A program made the position numbers and the translations under genes. A stretch of 64,000 bases of DNA from Elainella saxicola E1 (GTDB lineage: Bacteria > Cyanobacteriota > Cyanobacteriia > Elainellales > Elainellaceae). This document shows positions 17,946 through 27,178 of this stretch, piece after piece. Location: contig LUGL01000037.1 in NCBI GenBank assembly GCA_002796835.1, forward strand, positions 79,339 through 143,338. The letters run 5' to 3'. How positions within the stretch are numbered: the first letter of the stretch is position 1; every line of letters begins with the position of its first letter. The notes beneath the pieces were generated by a model. The model had not been told where the DNA came from and did no database searches. It worked only from the letters and a program-made list of their open reading frames with translations.

Positions 17946-19667
17946 ATGGATGATCCCGCTGCCCAACCTCGCATTCGGTCTTACGGCGATGGTTCTTACC
18001 GCTGGAGCCGTGAGAATTACTCTCGCCAACGGCGCTATATCGATATTTGGGCATTTGTCCTCAAGCTGATGGTGGCCCAGTGGGCCTACAACAAAGCATG
18101 GTCTTATCCCAACGGTAGGACAGAAGAGGCAACTGCTAAGCGCCGGCGAGCCATGGCAGTTTGGATTCGCGAAACTTGTCTAGATTTAGGACCAACATTC
18201 ATTAAAGTTGGACAGCTATTCTCGACGCGGGCCGATCTGTTTCCGATCGAATATGTCGAAGAGCTATCAAAGCTGCAAGACAAAGTGCCTGCTTTTAGCT
18301 ATGAGCAGGTTGAGAAAATTATTGAAGAAGACTTTGGCAAACCCATTCCAGAGCTTTACCGCAATTTTGATCCGATTCCCCTTGCAGCAGCCAGTTTAGG
18401 TCAGGTTCACCGGGCCCAGCTCCACAGCGGTGAGGAAGTCGTGGTTAAGGTGCAGCGTCCTGGCTTGAAAAAGCTATTTACGATCGATCTACAAATTCTT
18501 AAGGGCATCGCTCGTTATTTCCAAAATCATCCAACCTGGGGCCGTGGCAGAGACTGGATGGGGATTTATGAAGAGTGCTGTCGCATTCTTTGGGAAGAAA
18601 TTGAGTATCTCCATGAAGGCCGCAATGCTGACACCTTCCGCCGCAATTTTAGAGATGAAGATTGGGTGCAGGTGCCGCGCGTTTATTGGCGCTATAGCTC
18701 CCATCGCACCTTGACCCTGGAATATTTGCCCGGTATCAAAATCAGCCATTATGAGGCGATCGAAGCAGCAGGACTCGATCGAAAAAACCTGGCTAAATTA
18801 GGGGCAAAAGCCTATTTACAGCAGTTGCTCAACGACGGCTTCTTCCATGCCGATCCCCATCCCGGCAATATTGCGGTCAGTCCGACTGGAACGCTGATTT
18901 TCTATGACTTTGGCATGATGGGGCAGGTCCAGGCAATCACGCGAGAAAAGCTGATGGGATTGTTCTTTGGCATTGCCCAGAAGGATGCAGAGCGGGTAAT
19001 GGATGCTTTGGTTGATCTCGGGGCATTGGCTCAAGCCAACGACATGGGTCCGGTACGGCGATCGATCCAATATATGCTAGATCACTTTATGGATCAGCCC
19101 TTTGAGAACCAGTCGATTACGGCAATTAGTGATGATCTGTATGAAATTGCTTACGATCAACCGTTCCGATTTCCGGCTACCTTTACCTTTGTGATGCGGG
19201 CTTTCTCAACTCTAGAGGGAGTCGGCAAAGGGCTTGACCCTGAATTTAACTTTATGGAGGTTGCACAACCGTTTGCAATGCAGCTTATGACAGATGGGAA
19301 TGGATCGCGATCGAATGGATTATCGGAAGGGCTGTTAGGTGAGTTGGGGCGTCAGGCGGCTCAGGTCAGCACAACTGCATTAGGACTGCCTCGCCGGATT
19401 GAAGACACACTCGATAAGCTGGAAAAGGGTGACATCCGGGTGCGGACGCGCTCTACCGAGACCGATCGGGCTTTACGCCGGATTAGTAACGTCAATATGG
19501 GCACCAATTACAGCCTGTTGATTGGCGCATTCCTCTTATCAGCCACAATTTTGTTGGTGAATCAGTTCATCTGGTTAGCTATACTGGCGGCTATAGCGGC
19601 AGTTGTTCCTACCGTTGCTTTCATCCGTTTATTGATTCGCCTTGATCGATCCGATCGGATGATTTAA
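17946..19667 (+). CDS. ABC1/AarF/UbiB-family atypical kinase
   Basis: 573 aa from the ATG at 17946. ABC1 kinases support quinone and prenyl-lipid metabolism; cyanobacterial members act in plastoquinone or tocopherol homeostasis. The ABC1 KxGQ motif appears as 'IKVGQLFSTRADLFP', followed by the Ala-rich loop 'LAAASLGQVHRAQL', the invariant Lys in 'VVVKVQRPG', 'GFFHADPHPGNI' (catalytic-loop equivalent) and 'LIFYDFGMMGQ' (DFG). Two hydrophobic C-terminal helices ('LLIGAFLLSATILLV', 'LAILAAIAAVVPTVAF') anchor it in the membrane. A 38-codon upstream extension is open but lacks conserved residues. Confidence 0.9.
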   Translation: MDDPAAQPRIRSYGDGSYRWSRENYSRQRRYIDIWAFVLKLMVAQWAYNKAWSYPNGRTEEATAKRRRAMAVWIRETCLDLGPTFIKVGQLFSTRADLFPIEYVEELSKLQDKVPAFSYEQVEKIIEEDFGKPIPELYRNFDPIPLAAASLGQVHRAQLHSGEEVVVKVQRPGLKKLFTIDLQILKGIARYFQNHPTWGRGRDWMGIYEECCRILWEEIEYLHEGRNADTFRRNFRDEDWVQVPRVYWRYSSHRTLTLEYLPGIKISHYEAIEAAGLDRKNLAKLGAKAYLQQLLNDGFFHADPHPGNIAVSPTGTLIFYDFGMMGQVQAITREKLMGLFFGIAQKDAERVMDALVDLGALAQANDMGPVRRSIQYMLDHFMDQPFENQSITAISDDLYEIAYDQPFRFPATFTFVMRAFSTLEGVGKGLDPEFNFMEVAQPFAMQLMTDGNGSRSNGLSEGLLGELGRQAAQVSTTALGLPRRIEDTLDKLEKGDIRVRTRSTETDRALRRISNVNMGTNYSLLIGAFLLSATILLVNQFIWLAILAAIAAVVPTVAFIRLLIRLDRSDRMI

Positions 19668-19708
19668 CATCATCGCAATCTTTGATTCCTTGATGCCAGG
19701 GTCACGCC

Positions 19709-20464
19709 ATGAAACGTTTATTCACGGGTCTTACTGATCCGGGGCTCCTCCGTGCCGTTAACCAAGATGATTACTATATTGATCCGAAGGGTCGTTTTTT
19801 TGTGGTTGCGGATGGAATGGGTGGACATGCTGGTGGACAAGAAGCCAGCCGCATTGCAACTCAAGCAATTCAGATTTATCTCAACGAAAATTGGGACAAG
19901 GACGAATCCCCCCAGACCCTACTCGAAAATGCCTTTCTTAAGGCAAACCACGAGATTTTGCAAGATCAGGCTGAACATCCCGAACGAGCCGACATGGGAA
20001 CCACTGCTGTTGCGGTGATGTTTCGAGCCGATCAGCCTTGGTGCGCCCATATTGGTGATTCGCGGCTCTATCGACTAAGAGGCGCTAAACTGCATCAAAT
20101 TACTGAGGATCACACCTGGGTCGCGCGGGCCATGAAGCTAGGAGAACTGACACCTGATCAAGCTCGGATTCATCCTTGGCGACATATCCTCTCGAAGTGT
20201 TTGGGGCGGGAAGATGTGCGACAGGTTGATGTGCAGCCCTTTGATTTGCAGCCGAACGATCGTCTCTTGCTATGTAGTGACGGCTTAACTGAGGAGCTAT
20301 CCGATCAGCTGATTGCCTTTCATCTCAAAACAATTCGGGCTTGCGATCGAGCAGCTCTGGCCCTTGTGAATGCCGCAAAAGACCGGGGCGGACGCGATAA
20401 TATCACCGTTGTCATCGTGGCTTTTGACGATTCCAACGCAGATCCTAATTCTTTTGAAGAATAG
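19709..20464 (+). CDS. PP2C-family serine/threonine phosphatase
   Basis: 251-aa metal-dependent protein phosphatase (PPM/PP2C). The metal-binding motifs are all present: 'VNQDDYY', 'VVADGMGGHAGGQEAS', 'MGTTAVAVMF', 'HIGDSRLYRLR', 'LLLCSDGLTEE' and 'GGRDNITVVIV'. It is a compact single-domain enzyme of the PrpC/Stp type that reverses Hanks-kinase phosphorylation. No kinase is fused or directly adjacent, but four Hanks-type kinases and an ABC1 kinase lie in this window. It starts 41 bases after the ABC1 gene and may share its transcript. Confidence 0.93.
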   Translation: MKRLFTGLTDPGLLRAVNQDDYYIDPKGRFFVVADGMGGHAGGQEASRIATQAIQIYLNENWDKDESPQTLLENAFLKANHEILQDQAEHPERADMGTTAVAVMFRADQPWCAHIGDSRLYRLRGAKLHQITEDHTWVARAMKLGELTPDQARIHPWRHILSKCLGREDVRQVDVQPFDLQPNDRLLLCSDGLTEELSDQLIAFHLKTIRACDRAALALVNAAKDRGGRDNITVVIVAFDDSNADPNSFEE

Positions 20465-20542
20465 GATGATGAAATCGGAAAGGTTGCTGTAAGCTAATGC
20501 TGTATTTTCACTTTCCGAACTGTTCATCGGGCGATTTCAATC

Positions 20543-21142
20543 ATGCGATCGAACCCAACTCCTCGTCGAAAAAAGCGTTCCCTGCCTCTCCGATTGTTCC
20601 GTTTTGTAACACGCGCAGCATCTGGAATCGTAGTGCTGCTGCTGTTTGGATTTGGGTTTAAGCAGGTAGAGAGCCTATGGCATAACCCGGAAGCAGTGTT
20701 AGTGCTGGGAGGTGCCGCTGAGCGTGAGCGCTTTGCTGCAGAATTTGCCAAACAACACCCCGACTTGCCAGTGTGGGTTTCTTCAGGTAGCAACCCCGAA
20801 TATGCTGAATGGGTGTTTATGCAGGCAGGCATCGATCCAAATCGCATTCATCTAGACTACCAAGCAGTCGATACCGTCACCAATTTCACAACGCTAGCAG
20901 ACTACTTCAAGCAGAGCCGCATTCGCAGCGTTTATCTCATCACCTCCGATTACCATATGACAAGGGCTCAGGTGATTGGGGAGATTGTTTTAGGCAGTCG
21001 CGGCATTGATTTTCACCCTATTGCAGTGCCTTCTAACCGATCGCCCGAACCGATCACTAAAGTAGTACGAGACGCAGCACGGGCGATGCTCTGGGTCGCT
21101 ACTGGAGAAACAGGTTCAAATTTTGCCAATCGGTTTAGATAG
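20543..21142 (+). CDS. YdcF/ElyC-family (DUF218) membrane-anchored protein
   Basis: 199 aa. One N-terminal membrane segment ('ASGIVVLLLFGFGF', about 25-38), then a DUF218 domain: 'AVLVLGGAAERERFAAEF', 'LPVWVSSGSNPEYAEWVF', 'VDTVTNFTTLADYF', 'VYLITSDYHMTRAQVIGEI'. ElyC/YdcF proteins are linked to envelope and lipid-carrier homeostasis in enterobacteria; the activity here is unknown. The stop codon lies in an 11-bp tandem duplication. Confidence 0.85.
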   Translation: MRSNPTPRRKKRSLPLRLFRFVTRAASGIVVLLLFGFGFKQVESLWHNPEAVLVLGGAAERERFAAEFAKQHPDLPVWVSSGSNPEYAEWVFMQAGIDPNRIHLDYQAVDTVTNFTTLADYFKQSRIRSVYLITSDYHMTRAQVIGEIVLGSRGIDFHPIAVPSNRSPEPITKVVRDAARAMLWVATGETGSNFANRFR

Positions 21143-21160
21143 TCATCAAATAGTCATCAG
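21139..21160. repeat. 11-bp tandem duplication at the ydcF-like stop codon
   Basis: ATAGTCATCAA (21139-21149) is followed by ATAGTCATCAG (21150-21160). The first copy includes the TAG stop codon (21140-21142) of the DUF218 gene. Confidence 0.8.
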
Positions 21161-21343
21161 ATAGCCAGATGGATAGTTAGCTCAACCAAATGCAGTAAAG
21201 TTATCAAAAATTTAATACATTTGTACTGTATTCTTTGCCCATTTTGCATTTGATCGGTCAAGATGGAAGCAGAGGGAATTGTGCATATTTTGCGGAATTT
21301 CACTCTAATCAAAGATTTTTAGCCAATTTACTCTGGCGAAGGT

Positions 21344-21979
21344 ATGTCAGGTATTCATACTGTTCCATCGACGCGAGGGCTTGATACAGACTTAGTGGCA
21401 GGTTCGGCAACAGATTTGCTGGATGCCTCTAGTCTCCATACGGTATTGACCATGCTGGAAGTGATCGATTGTGTTGAGGATCTTTCACTGCTAGAAACCC
21501 TATCTATTGCGCAAAAGCGGCAAGTTTGGGATGCCACCCCAGAATCTACCCGTTTGCGTTTAAAGCAGTTAAGGACGCTTGGGTCCAACGAAGAGAACTC
21601 ACTCAGCGATAGTTCTCGATCGCCAGAGCTAGTTAACACAGCAACCCTGATCGAGGCTGCTGATCTGCTCATAGTCGAACATAGCGCGATCGAAGAAACG
21701 GCGGCAGTTGATTTGCAAGCGCAGCAGGAAGAGATCGACCTGATGCTTCAGGAACCGATCAATCTTGAGGCTGCACCAACTGTGGCAGTAGGAGATTGGA
21801 TTGTGTTACACGCTAAACCGAAATTGACACGAGCAGAGCTGATCGCGATTTGGGAAGTGATCGAAGTGCAGGGAAACTATGCTCGAATTTTGGCCAAGGG
21901 CTTGGGTACTCGTCTGTATCCCACAGGCTGGATGTTGCTTTACCCTAAACCGATCGACTATACGGAACCTGAGTTCTAA
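21344..21979 (+). CDS. Hypothetical protein with conserved C-terminal SH3-like region
   Basis: 211 aa, soluble, acidic, no signal peptide. Residues 1-150 are Leu/Glu/Ser-rich and probably helical. The C-terminal 60 residues are more structured: 'VAVGDWIVLHAKPKLTRAEL', then 'IWEVIEVQGNYARILAKGLG', 'RLYPTGWMLLYP', a short beta-barrel-like pattern. I recall similar C-termini in cyanobacterial proteins but no function. It stands alone and meets the following gene tail to tail with a 2-base gap. Confidence 0.65.
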   Translation: MSGIHTVPSTRGLDTDLVAGSATDLLDASSLHTVLTMLEVIDCVEDLSLLETLSIAQKRQVWDATPESTRLRLKQLRTLGSNEENSLSDSSRSPELVNTATLIEAADLLIVEHSAIEETAAVDLQAQQEEIDLMLQEPINLEAAPTVAVGDWIVLHAKPKLTRAELIAIWEVIEVQGNYARILAKGLGTRLYPTGWMLLYPKPIDYTEPEF

Positions 21980-21981
21980 GC

Positions 21982-22773
21982 TTATCCTCTAGATGAAATA
22001 CTCCTGAGATGAGGCATGGGCGGCTGTGATGGACCCGGATTAGCGCGATAAGGCACGGCATAGGGGTCAAAATTTGGCTGCCCATAGGGTTGCTGGTGTG
22101 GATAAGCATAGGGAGCTGGCGGCATTGAGTAATCAGGGCCTGGAACGTAGGGCTCAACATCAGCATCCGGATAGGGAACATCTGCCATTGGTGCATTCAG
22201 GGCATTATCCTGACTGGATATCTCGGCTGGTACATCTGTAGCCACTTCCCCTGTAGCTACTGCGTCTGTTGCGCCTGGTTGCTTTAAAGTGGCTAGATGA
22301 TCAGGAGCCAGCCATTGCGTTGCAAAACGAATATACACATCCCGATTGTGGGCATAATCACCCAACACTTTGTCCCGATAAGCTGCATCAAATTTGTCCC
22401 GAACGCCCCAATAGTCAGAGCCTTCTTTTAACCAGTTCAAAATGTTGTGAGCAATCTCAAGCTGTTGTTCAGATGTGAGCCGATGCTGCTCTTCAGTCTG
22501 TAGGGATTGGGAGAGGTCAAACAAATAATTATTCTCATCTTGACCCAGAGCAGGGGAAGCCAGACTCGATGACTCAGCAGGCAGTTTTTGGACGACCGAG
22601 GTGGCAAGCGGTGCAGGGGATGAAGTCGCGATCGGCAGGTTTGCCAAAGTTGGATGCTTAGAAAGTTCCGATCGAGCCGTAATACTATCCCAAGCTAAAA
22701 AACTAGTCACTCCCGCTGCTGTCAATGCGGATGCTAGCACTCCTACAGAAAGCCATGTAATCAAAGATTTCAT
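21982..22773 (-). CDS. Hypothetical membrane-anchored protein with Pro/Tyr-rich tail
   Basis: 263 aa from the ATG at 22773 (a GTG four codons upstream has a poorly spaced site). An N-terminal hydrophobic helix ('LITWLSVGVLASALTAAGVT') is followed by a Ser/Ala/Pro linker. A compact conserved-looking region follows (about 95-165: 'LTSEQQLEIAHNILNWL', 'DYWGVRDKFDAAYRDKV', 'RDVYIRFATQWLAP'). The 70-residue tail is rich in Pro, Tyr and Gln ('YVPGPDYSMPPAPYAYPHQQ') and probably disordered. The family is not recognised. It is probably a periplasmic or surface-exposed anchored protein. Confidence 0.6.
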   Translation of the reverse strand: MKSLITWLSVGVLASALTAAGVTSFLAWDSITARSELSKHPTLANLPIATSSPAPLATSVVQKLPAESSSLASPALGQDENNYLFDLSQSLQTEEQHRLTSEQQLEIAHNILNWLKEGSDYWGVRDKFDAAYRDKVLGDYAHNRDVYIRFATQWLAPDHLATLKQPGATDAVATGEVATDVPAEISSQDNALNAPMADVPYPDADVEPYVPGPDYSMPPAPYAYPHQQPYGQPNFDPYAVPYRANPGPSQPPMPHLRSISSRG

Positions 22774-22896
22774 CGCCTTAAACACCTCTCTAGAGTCAAT
22801 ACTGGTAAGTTTGCGTTAATACCCCCTGCATTTAGTGTATCAACATTGATCAAGGTGAATTATTTGCAACTTTTAAAGTTGTGACAAGGGGATTAT

Positions 22897-23691
22897 TTGA
22901 TAGTCTTACGACAACTCATAGAGGCATTCAGGAAAAATCAAGGCAGAAAGCCCGTGAGATGGGGAGTAAAAGGCAACATGGAGCAATACCGGGAAGCAGA
23001 TATTCGCGATCACGTCGAGTTTTGGCTCAAACAACAAGGGATCGCCGTTGAACGAGAAGTTTCCTGCGGCAATGGCATTCGGGCAGATCTGGTAACGCCA
23101 GATATGGTGATCGAGGTCAAAAAGTATTTAAATCGGGGCACAATCTATCAGGCGCATGGTCAGGGGATTGCCTATCAAAAGCATTTAAACAAACCCAAAC
23201 TGCTGATTATTGGCTTCGCGCCCGCTTCAGAAACTCGCTATCAAGAGGCCCAACGCATTGCCGAAAATATTCGGACAGAAGGGGTAGAAATTGTTTTTCT
23301 CGATAAAGATCCACAATGGGCTGCGGCAATGGCAGCCATGCCTGTTCCGGCCAAAATCGCTCCTGTAAAAGCCACAGCTGAGTCGAAATCTCCGGTGCTG
23401 CCTTTCGAAAAAGTCGCTGCTGCAACAGCGTCAAAGGCTGAATCTAGTTCTGCTAAAGCAGCAGATTCAAAAGCAGCAGATTCAAAAGCAGCCTCAAAGG
23501 CTGAATCTAGTTCTGGATCTAGTTCTGCATCTGACGATCGTCCAACTTTTGGCATTCGCGACTTTTGGACCTTGTTGTGGATTATTTTGCTCTTTCTTTG
23601 GTTACGATCCGCGTTGGTCACTGCCGATCGAGCAGAAGAACAGCCCCTACAGCCAACCCCTCAAGAAAGGAAATCTGAAAATAGCCACTGA
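22897..23691 (+). CDS. PD-(D/E)XK nuclease-fold protein with C-terminal membrane anchor
   Basis: 264 aa. Residues about 28-140 carry a PD-(D/E)XK-like core: 'DHVEFWLKQQGIAVEREVSC', then Asp in 'RADLVTPDM', the E-x-K of 'VIEVKKYL', and a helix with Gln ('YQAHGQGIAYQKHL'), followed by the strands 'PKLLIIGFAP' and 'GVEIVFLD'. This arrangement is typical of restriction and repair nucleases. A low-complexity Ala/Ser/Lys linker (about 150-215, with KAADSKAADSKAASKAESSS) leads to a C-terminal membrane helix ('FWTLLWIILLFLWL'). The catalytic core would sit in the cytoplasm. TTG at 22897 has an AAGGGG site; an ATG at 22978 would trim 27 residues. No methylase is adjacent. Substrate unknown. Confidence 0.65.
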   Translation: MIVLRQLIEAFRKNQGRKPVRWGVKGNMEQYREADIRDHVEFWLKQQGIAVEREVSCGNGIRADLVTPDMVIEVKKYLNRGTIYQAHGQGIAYQKHLNKPKLLIIGFAPASETRYQEAQRIAENIRTEGVEIVFLDKDPQWAAAMAAMPVPAKIAPVKATAESKSPVLPFEKVAAATASKAESSSAKAADSKAADSKAASKAESSSGSSSASDDRPTFGIRDFWTLLWIILLFLWLRSALVTADRAEEQPLQPTPQERKSENSH

Positions 23692-23778
23692 CCACTGTTT
23701 CGGTAGAAATCTTCAGAAGTTTCTGTCAAGCAATGGCTGCCTGTGCCAAAATCAGTGATCAACGGATCGCGGAGGCTC

Positions 23779-25896
23779 ATGCTGGATTCGCTGCTGAAAG
23801 ATCGCTACAAACTGATTTCCGTACTGGGCACAGGCGGATTTGGTCAAACTTATCTAGCAGTGGATCTTGCAGATGCAGAGCAATCTCGCTGCGTCGTCAA
23901 GCAGTTTAAACCTGCGAAAGAAGATGCCAGTTTTTTAGAAATTGCCCGCCGCCTGTTTGATACAGAAGCACAAATCCTCGAACGATTAGGCAAACATCCC
24001 CAAATTCCAACCTTTTTAGAGTTTTTTGAGGAAGCAGACCAGTTTTATCTCGTCCAAGAATTTATTGATGGCTATCCGCTCAACGATGAGTTTTCGCCCT
24101 TTCACCGCCTGACTGAGGCAGAGGCGATCGAACTCTTGCGAGATGTGCTTGGCATCCTCGAATTTGTCCACTCACAGCAGGTGATTCACCGCGATATCAA
24201 GCCCAGCAATTTAATTCGGCGGCGATCGGACGACAAAGTAGTGCTGATCGACTTCGGGGCGGTGAAGGAAATTCGAACGCAGTTGCTGAGCGAAACGGAG
24301 CAAAAATTTACCGTTGGCATTGGCACACAAGGCTATACACCAGGCGAACAGCTGGCAGGCAGACCTCGCTATTGTAGCGATCTCTATGCGCTGGGCACGA
24401 CAGTAATCCAGGGCATTACTGGCATTCAACCCGTTCAGCTGGCAACTGACCCAGAAACCGGAGAACTGATTTGGCAGGCACAGGCTCCGATCGGGCTGGG
24501 TTTGCAGCGCGTTTTAGAGAGAATGGTGCGCTATCACTTCAGCCAGCGTTACCAATCGGCCAGAGAGGTTTTAGAGGCACTTGATCGGCTGAACGAGATT
24601 TCGTTGGAATCGACAGTCTTGCCCCCCTCGCTGGTAGTGCCCCCCTCGTTATTGCACCATCCAATTGGGGATGAAACGGTTGTTGATAGTCCTGTCCCTG
24701 GCAGCCGATCGCGGTTCGACCTGCGACGAGGCATACAAATCATTGGTATCGCAGCGATCGCCGTGACGGGATTAGTGGCAGGGCTACGGCAAATGGGCTG
24801 GCTGCAAGCCCCAGAACTCGCGGTTTATGACCAGTTAGTTCGACTGCGTCCTAGTCAGGGTTTTGATCCAAGATTGCTGATCGTCGAAATTACCGAATCC
24901 GATTTGCAGACCTTGCAACGGGGTACACCTGCCGATCGCGATGTCGCTCAGGTCATTCAGAACCTACAGCAATATCAGCCACGAGTGATTGGTCTCGATC
25001 TGCACCGAGATTTGCCGCAAGAACCAGGCCATGCAGACTTGATGCAGCAGTTGCAGACGGATAATGTCGTCACCATTATGAAATTAGGAGGTGACAGCAA
25101 AACGTTTGATATTCCGCCACCAGCTGGCATTCCTGCCGATCGCTTGGGCTTTAATGATTTCGCGATCGATCCCGATGGGGTGGTACGGCGCAATCTGCTG
25201 TATGCCACGGTTGGTCAGCAAAACTTTATGTCTTTTTCGCTGCGCCTTGCGACGAAATACTTGCAGCCGAAAATCGTGCCGCGTGAAAGTTCCCAGGGGG
25301 CAGGTATCATGCAGCTTGGTAATACAGTATTTTGGCCGATCGAATCTACCTCAGGTGGCTACCAGCAAATCGATGCGGCAGGCTATCAAATCATGCTGGA
25401 CTACCGTTCGCCACAACCACCCGCGCCGCAAATTTCCTTTGTTCAAGTGCTGCAAGGCCAATTTGATCCAGCGCTTGTGAAAGACAAAGTTATCCTGATC
25501 GGCACAACAGCAGCAAGCGGCAAGGATCTATTCTATACCCCCTTCAGCAGCGGCAGTCGAGGAGAGTTTTTGATGCCGGGGGTGGTGATTCATGCCCAGA
25601 TGGTCAGCCAGGTGTTGAGCAGCGTACTAGATCAACAGTCGCTGTTATGGATGCTGCCAGACAGCATAGAACTCCTGTGGATTGGCGGTTGGGCGATCGT
25701 CGGCGGCAGTCTAGCCTGGTTTGTGCGGCATCCTGCTCTCCTCAGTTTAGGCAGCATCGTTGTCCTAGGAGCATTAGGCGGCAGCGTCTGGTTCATTTTC
25801 ATCCATCATGGCTGGCTGCCCGGTCTCACTCCAGCGATCGCTCTTTTGCTTACAGGTGCAGTGGTTGTGTCATGGCGATCGTATCAGAGTGAATAA
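23779..25896 (+). CDS. Serine/threonine protein kinase with C-terminal CHASE2 sensor domain
   Basis: 705 aa from the ATG at 23779. The N-terminal Hanks kinase has the G-loop 'VLGTGGFGQTYLAVD', catalytic Lys in 'CVVKQFKP', 'VIHRDIKPSNLI' and 'VLIDFGAVKEI', followed by 'GTQGYTPGEQ'. After a first membrane helix ('GIQIIGIAAIAVTGLVAGL') comes an extracytoplasmic CHASE2 domain (about 350-600: 'DPRLLIVEITESDLQTL', 'PRVIGLDLHRD', 'VVRRNLLY', 'DKVILIGTTA'). Three C-terminal membrane helices close the chain. The topology is kinase inside, sensor outside. The signal is unknown. The kinase is RD-type and looks active. Confidence 0.92.
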   Translation: MLDSLLKDRYKLISVLGTGGFGQTYLAVDLADAEQSRCVVKQFKPAKEDASFLEIARRLFDTEAQILERLGKHPQIPTFLEFFEEADQFYLVQEFIDGYPLNDEFSPFHRLTEAEAIELLRDVLGILEFVHSQQVIHRDIKPSNLIRRRSDDKVVLIDFGAVKEIRTQLLSETEQKFTVGIGTQGYTPGEQLAGRPRYCSDLYALGTTVIQGITGIQPVQLATDPETGELIWQAQAPIGLGLQRVLERMVRYHFSQRYQSAREVLEALDRLNEISLESTVLPPSLVVPPSLLHHPIGDETVVDSPVPGSRSRFDLRRGIQIIGIAAIAVTGLVAGLRQMGWLQAPELAVYDQLVRLRPSQGFDPRLLIVEITESDLQTLQRGTPADRDVAQVIQNLQQYQPRVIGLDLHRDLPQEPGHADLMQQLQTDNVVTIMKLGGDSKTFDIPPPAGIPADRLGFNDFAIDPDGVVRRNLLYATVGQQNFMSFSLRLATKYLQPKIVPRESSQGAGIMQLGNTVFWPIESTSGGYQQIDAAGYQIMLDYRSPQPPAPQISFVQVLQGQFDPALVKDKVILIGTTAASGKDLFYTPFSSGSRGEFLMPGVVIHAQMVSQVLSSVLDQQSLLWMLPDSIELLWIGGWAIVGGSLAWFVRHPALLSLGSIVVLGALGGSVWFIFIHHGWLPGLTPAIALLLTGAVVVSWRSYQSE

Positions 25897-25910
25897 TTTC
25901 AGCATGAGTT

Positions 25911-25949
25911 AGCAAAAACCCCACCTGACTAAGATTGCGAGGTGAGGTT
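25911..25949 (-). terminator. Rho-independent terminator of the VKOR-Trx gene
   Basis: AACCCCACCT (25917-25926) pairs with AGGTGAGGTT (25940-25949) with one mismatch around a 13-base loop. Read on the minus strand the hairpin ends in GGGGTTTTTGC, giving the U-tract expected of a leftward terminator, 37 bases after the VKOR-Trx stop. Confidence 0.55.
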
Positions 25950-25985
25950 CAAGCGTTTCACAGATTTTTCAGAAATAGACTGAGT

Positions 25986-26924
25986 CTATTCCTTATTGAT
26001 AAAGTTTTGTGGGCCTTGATATCCAGAATATTGGGCTAACTGTTGTAGAGTCTGCGTTCCCGAATAGGTTTGCCCATTAATCTTCCAGGTCGGATAACCC
26101 TTCACGCCTTCGCTCTGACATAGAGAAGCCTGCGAATTTGCACCACCCGGATCGCACTCAACATAAGGAATTTGCTTCACGGCTTCCTTACCGAACAGTT
26201 TCTTCTGATCTTGGCAATGCGGACACCAATAGGCACCATACATCTTTGCCCCAATCTGCGTCAGGTGTTGAGCCAGTGCAATTTCAGCAGGACCTGACTG
26301 AGTCGTCACCACAAAACCAGATGAATCAGCTTCAGCAGACTGAGTATTGGGATTACCCAGGTTGTAGATCGCCAAAGTACCGACGATCGTCACCATCGCC
26401 ACAATCAATCCACTGAATAGCAACTGTCCAACATCTTCCCACGCTCGACCCACCAGGGTAAGGACAAACATGGTCAAAGCAAACAGCGCAGAAGCCACAC
26501 AGTAATAGCAGATCCCGTCTGCCCCGTAAACGGAGACAAATTTGGTGGCCATGATCACCATCAGATAGCCACTGAACACCAGCATGGCCGTCGAGCCCAA
26601 AAACAGCAGCAGCCAGGTCCAGTTTTCTAGCTCATTTCTAAGTGGCTTATTTTTTTCAGGATTGATCGCGAGGGGTCCCAGGGCAAACACCAACATGGCG
26701 GTATAGGCCAAAAAACCAAACAGGGACAGCGGCAGGCCAAACACCTGAGCATAGGAACTCGATAGAACCTGATGGCATCCACTGGTTGGACAAGCCGTTT
26801 CCCCTCCAAACAGCTTCGTGACAGTCAAATATCCGGTATTGAGCATTCCCAAAGCCGCAACAGCCCCAATCAAGGGCCGCGACCAGAGGTGAATCCACGG
26901 GGTAGGTTTGCGACGACTACTCAT
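25986..26924 (-). CDS. Vitamin K epoxide reductase-thioredoxin fusion (thylakoid/periplasmic disulfide-forming enzyme)
   Basis: About 312 aa. VKOR domain with four to five membrane helices: the loop cysteines in 'GGETACPTSGCHQVL' and the active CxxC in 'GICYYCVASALFAL'. A soluble thioredoxin-like domain follows, with 'YGAYWCPHCQDQKKLF' (CPHC) and 'VECDPGGANSQASLCQSEGV', ending in 'GYPTWKING'. The same fusion in Synechococcus, and LTO1 in plants, oxidises lumenal thiols using a quinone, which matters for photosystem II assembly. The start at 26924 is chosen because GAGGAG lies four bases upstream; an ATG ten codons earlier lacks such a site. Confidence 0.93.
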   Translation of the reverse strand: MSSRRKPTPWIHLWSRPLIGAVAALGMLNTGYLTVTKLFGGETACPTSGCHQVLSSSYAQVFGLPLSLFGFLAYTAMLVFALGPLAINPEKNKPLRNELENWTWLLLFLGSTAMLVFSGYLMVIMATKFVSVYGADGICYYCVASALFALTMFVLTLVGRAWEDVGQLLFSGLIVAMVTIVGTLAIYNLGNPNTQSAEADSSGFVVTTQSGPAEIALAQHLTQIGAKMYGAYWCPHCQDQKKLFGKEAVKQIPYVECDPGGANSQASLCQSEGVKGYPTWKINGQTYSGTQTLQQLAQYSGYQGPQNFINKE

Positions 26925-26928
26925 ACGG

Positions 26929-26934
26929 CTCCTC
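26929..26934 (-). promoter_or_regulatory. Ribosome-binding site deciding the VKOR start
   Basis: GAGGAG on the minus strand, four bases from the ATG at 26924. The alternative ATG at 26954 has no comparable site. Both ATGs sit in similar ATGAGTAG contexts, suggesting a local duplication. Confidence 0.6.
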
Positions 26935-27178
26935 GGCCTTGCATGGCTACTCATAGGCTTTCGCTCAGCATGTTAGTAAAAGTTTAGTGGCGAGTCAGGG
27001 CATGCCCCTCTCTGAATAGACTATTCTGCCTCAAACTTTCAAAAGTGAGCGGATCAACAAAACATTATTCAGTTTTCCCAACCGATCGTTCAACTTGACA
27101 ACATTCGATCAAAAGCAGCTCCATTTCAATCGAGCCAAATCGAGCTAATCAATGAACCAATCAATTTCAATCAACAAT

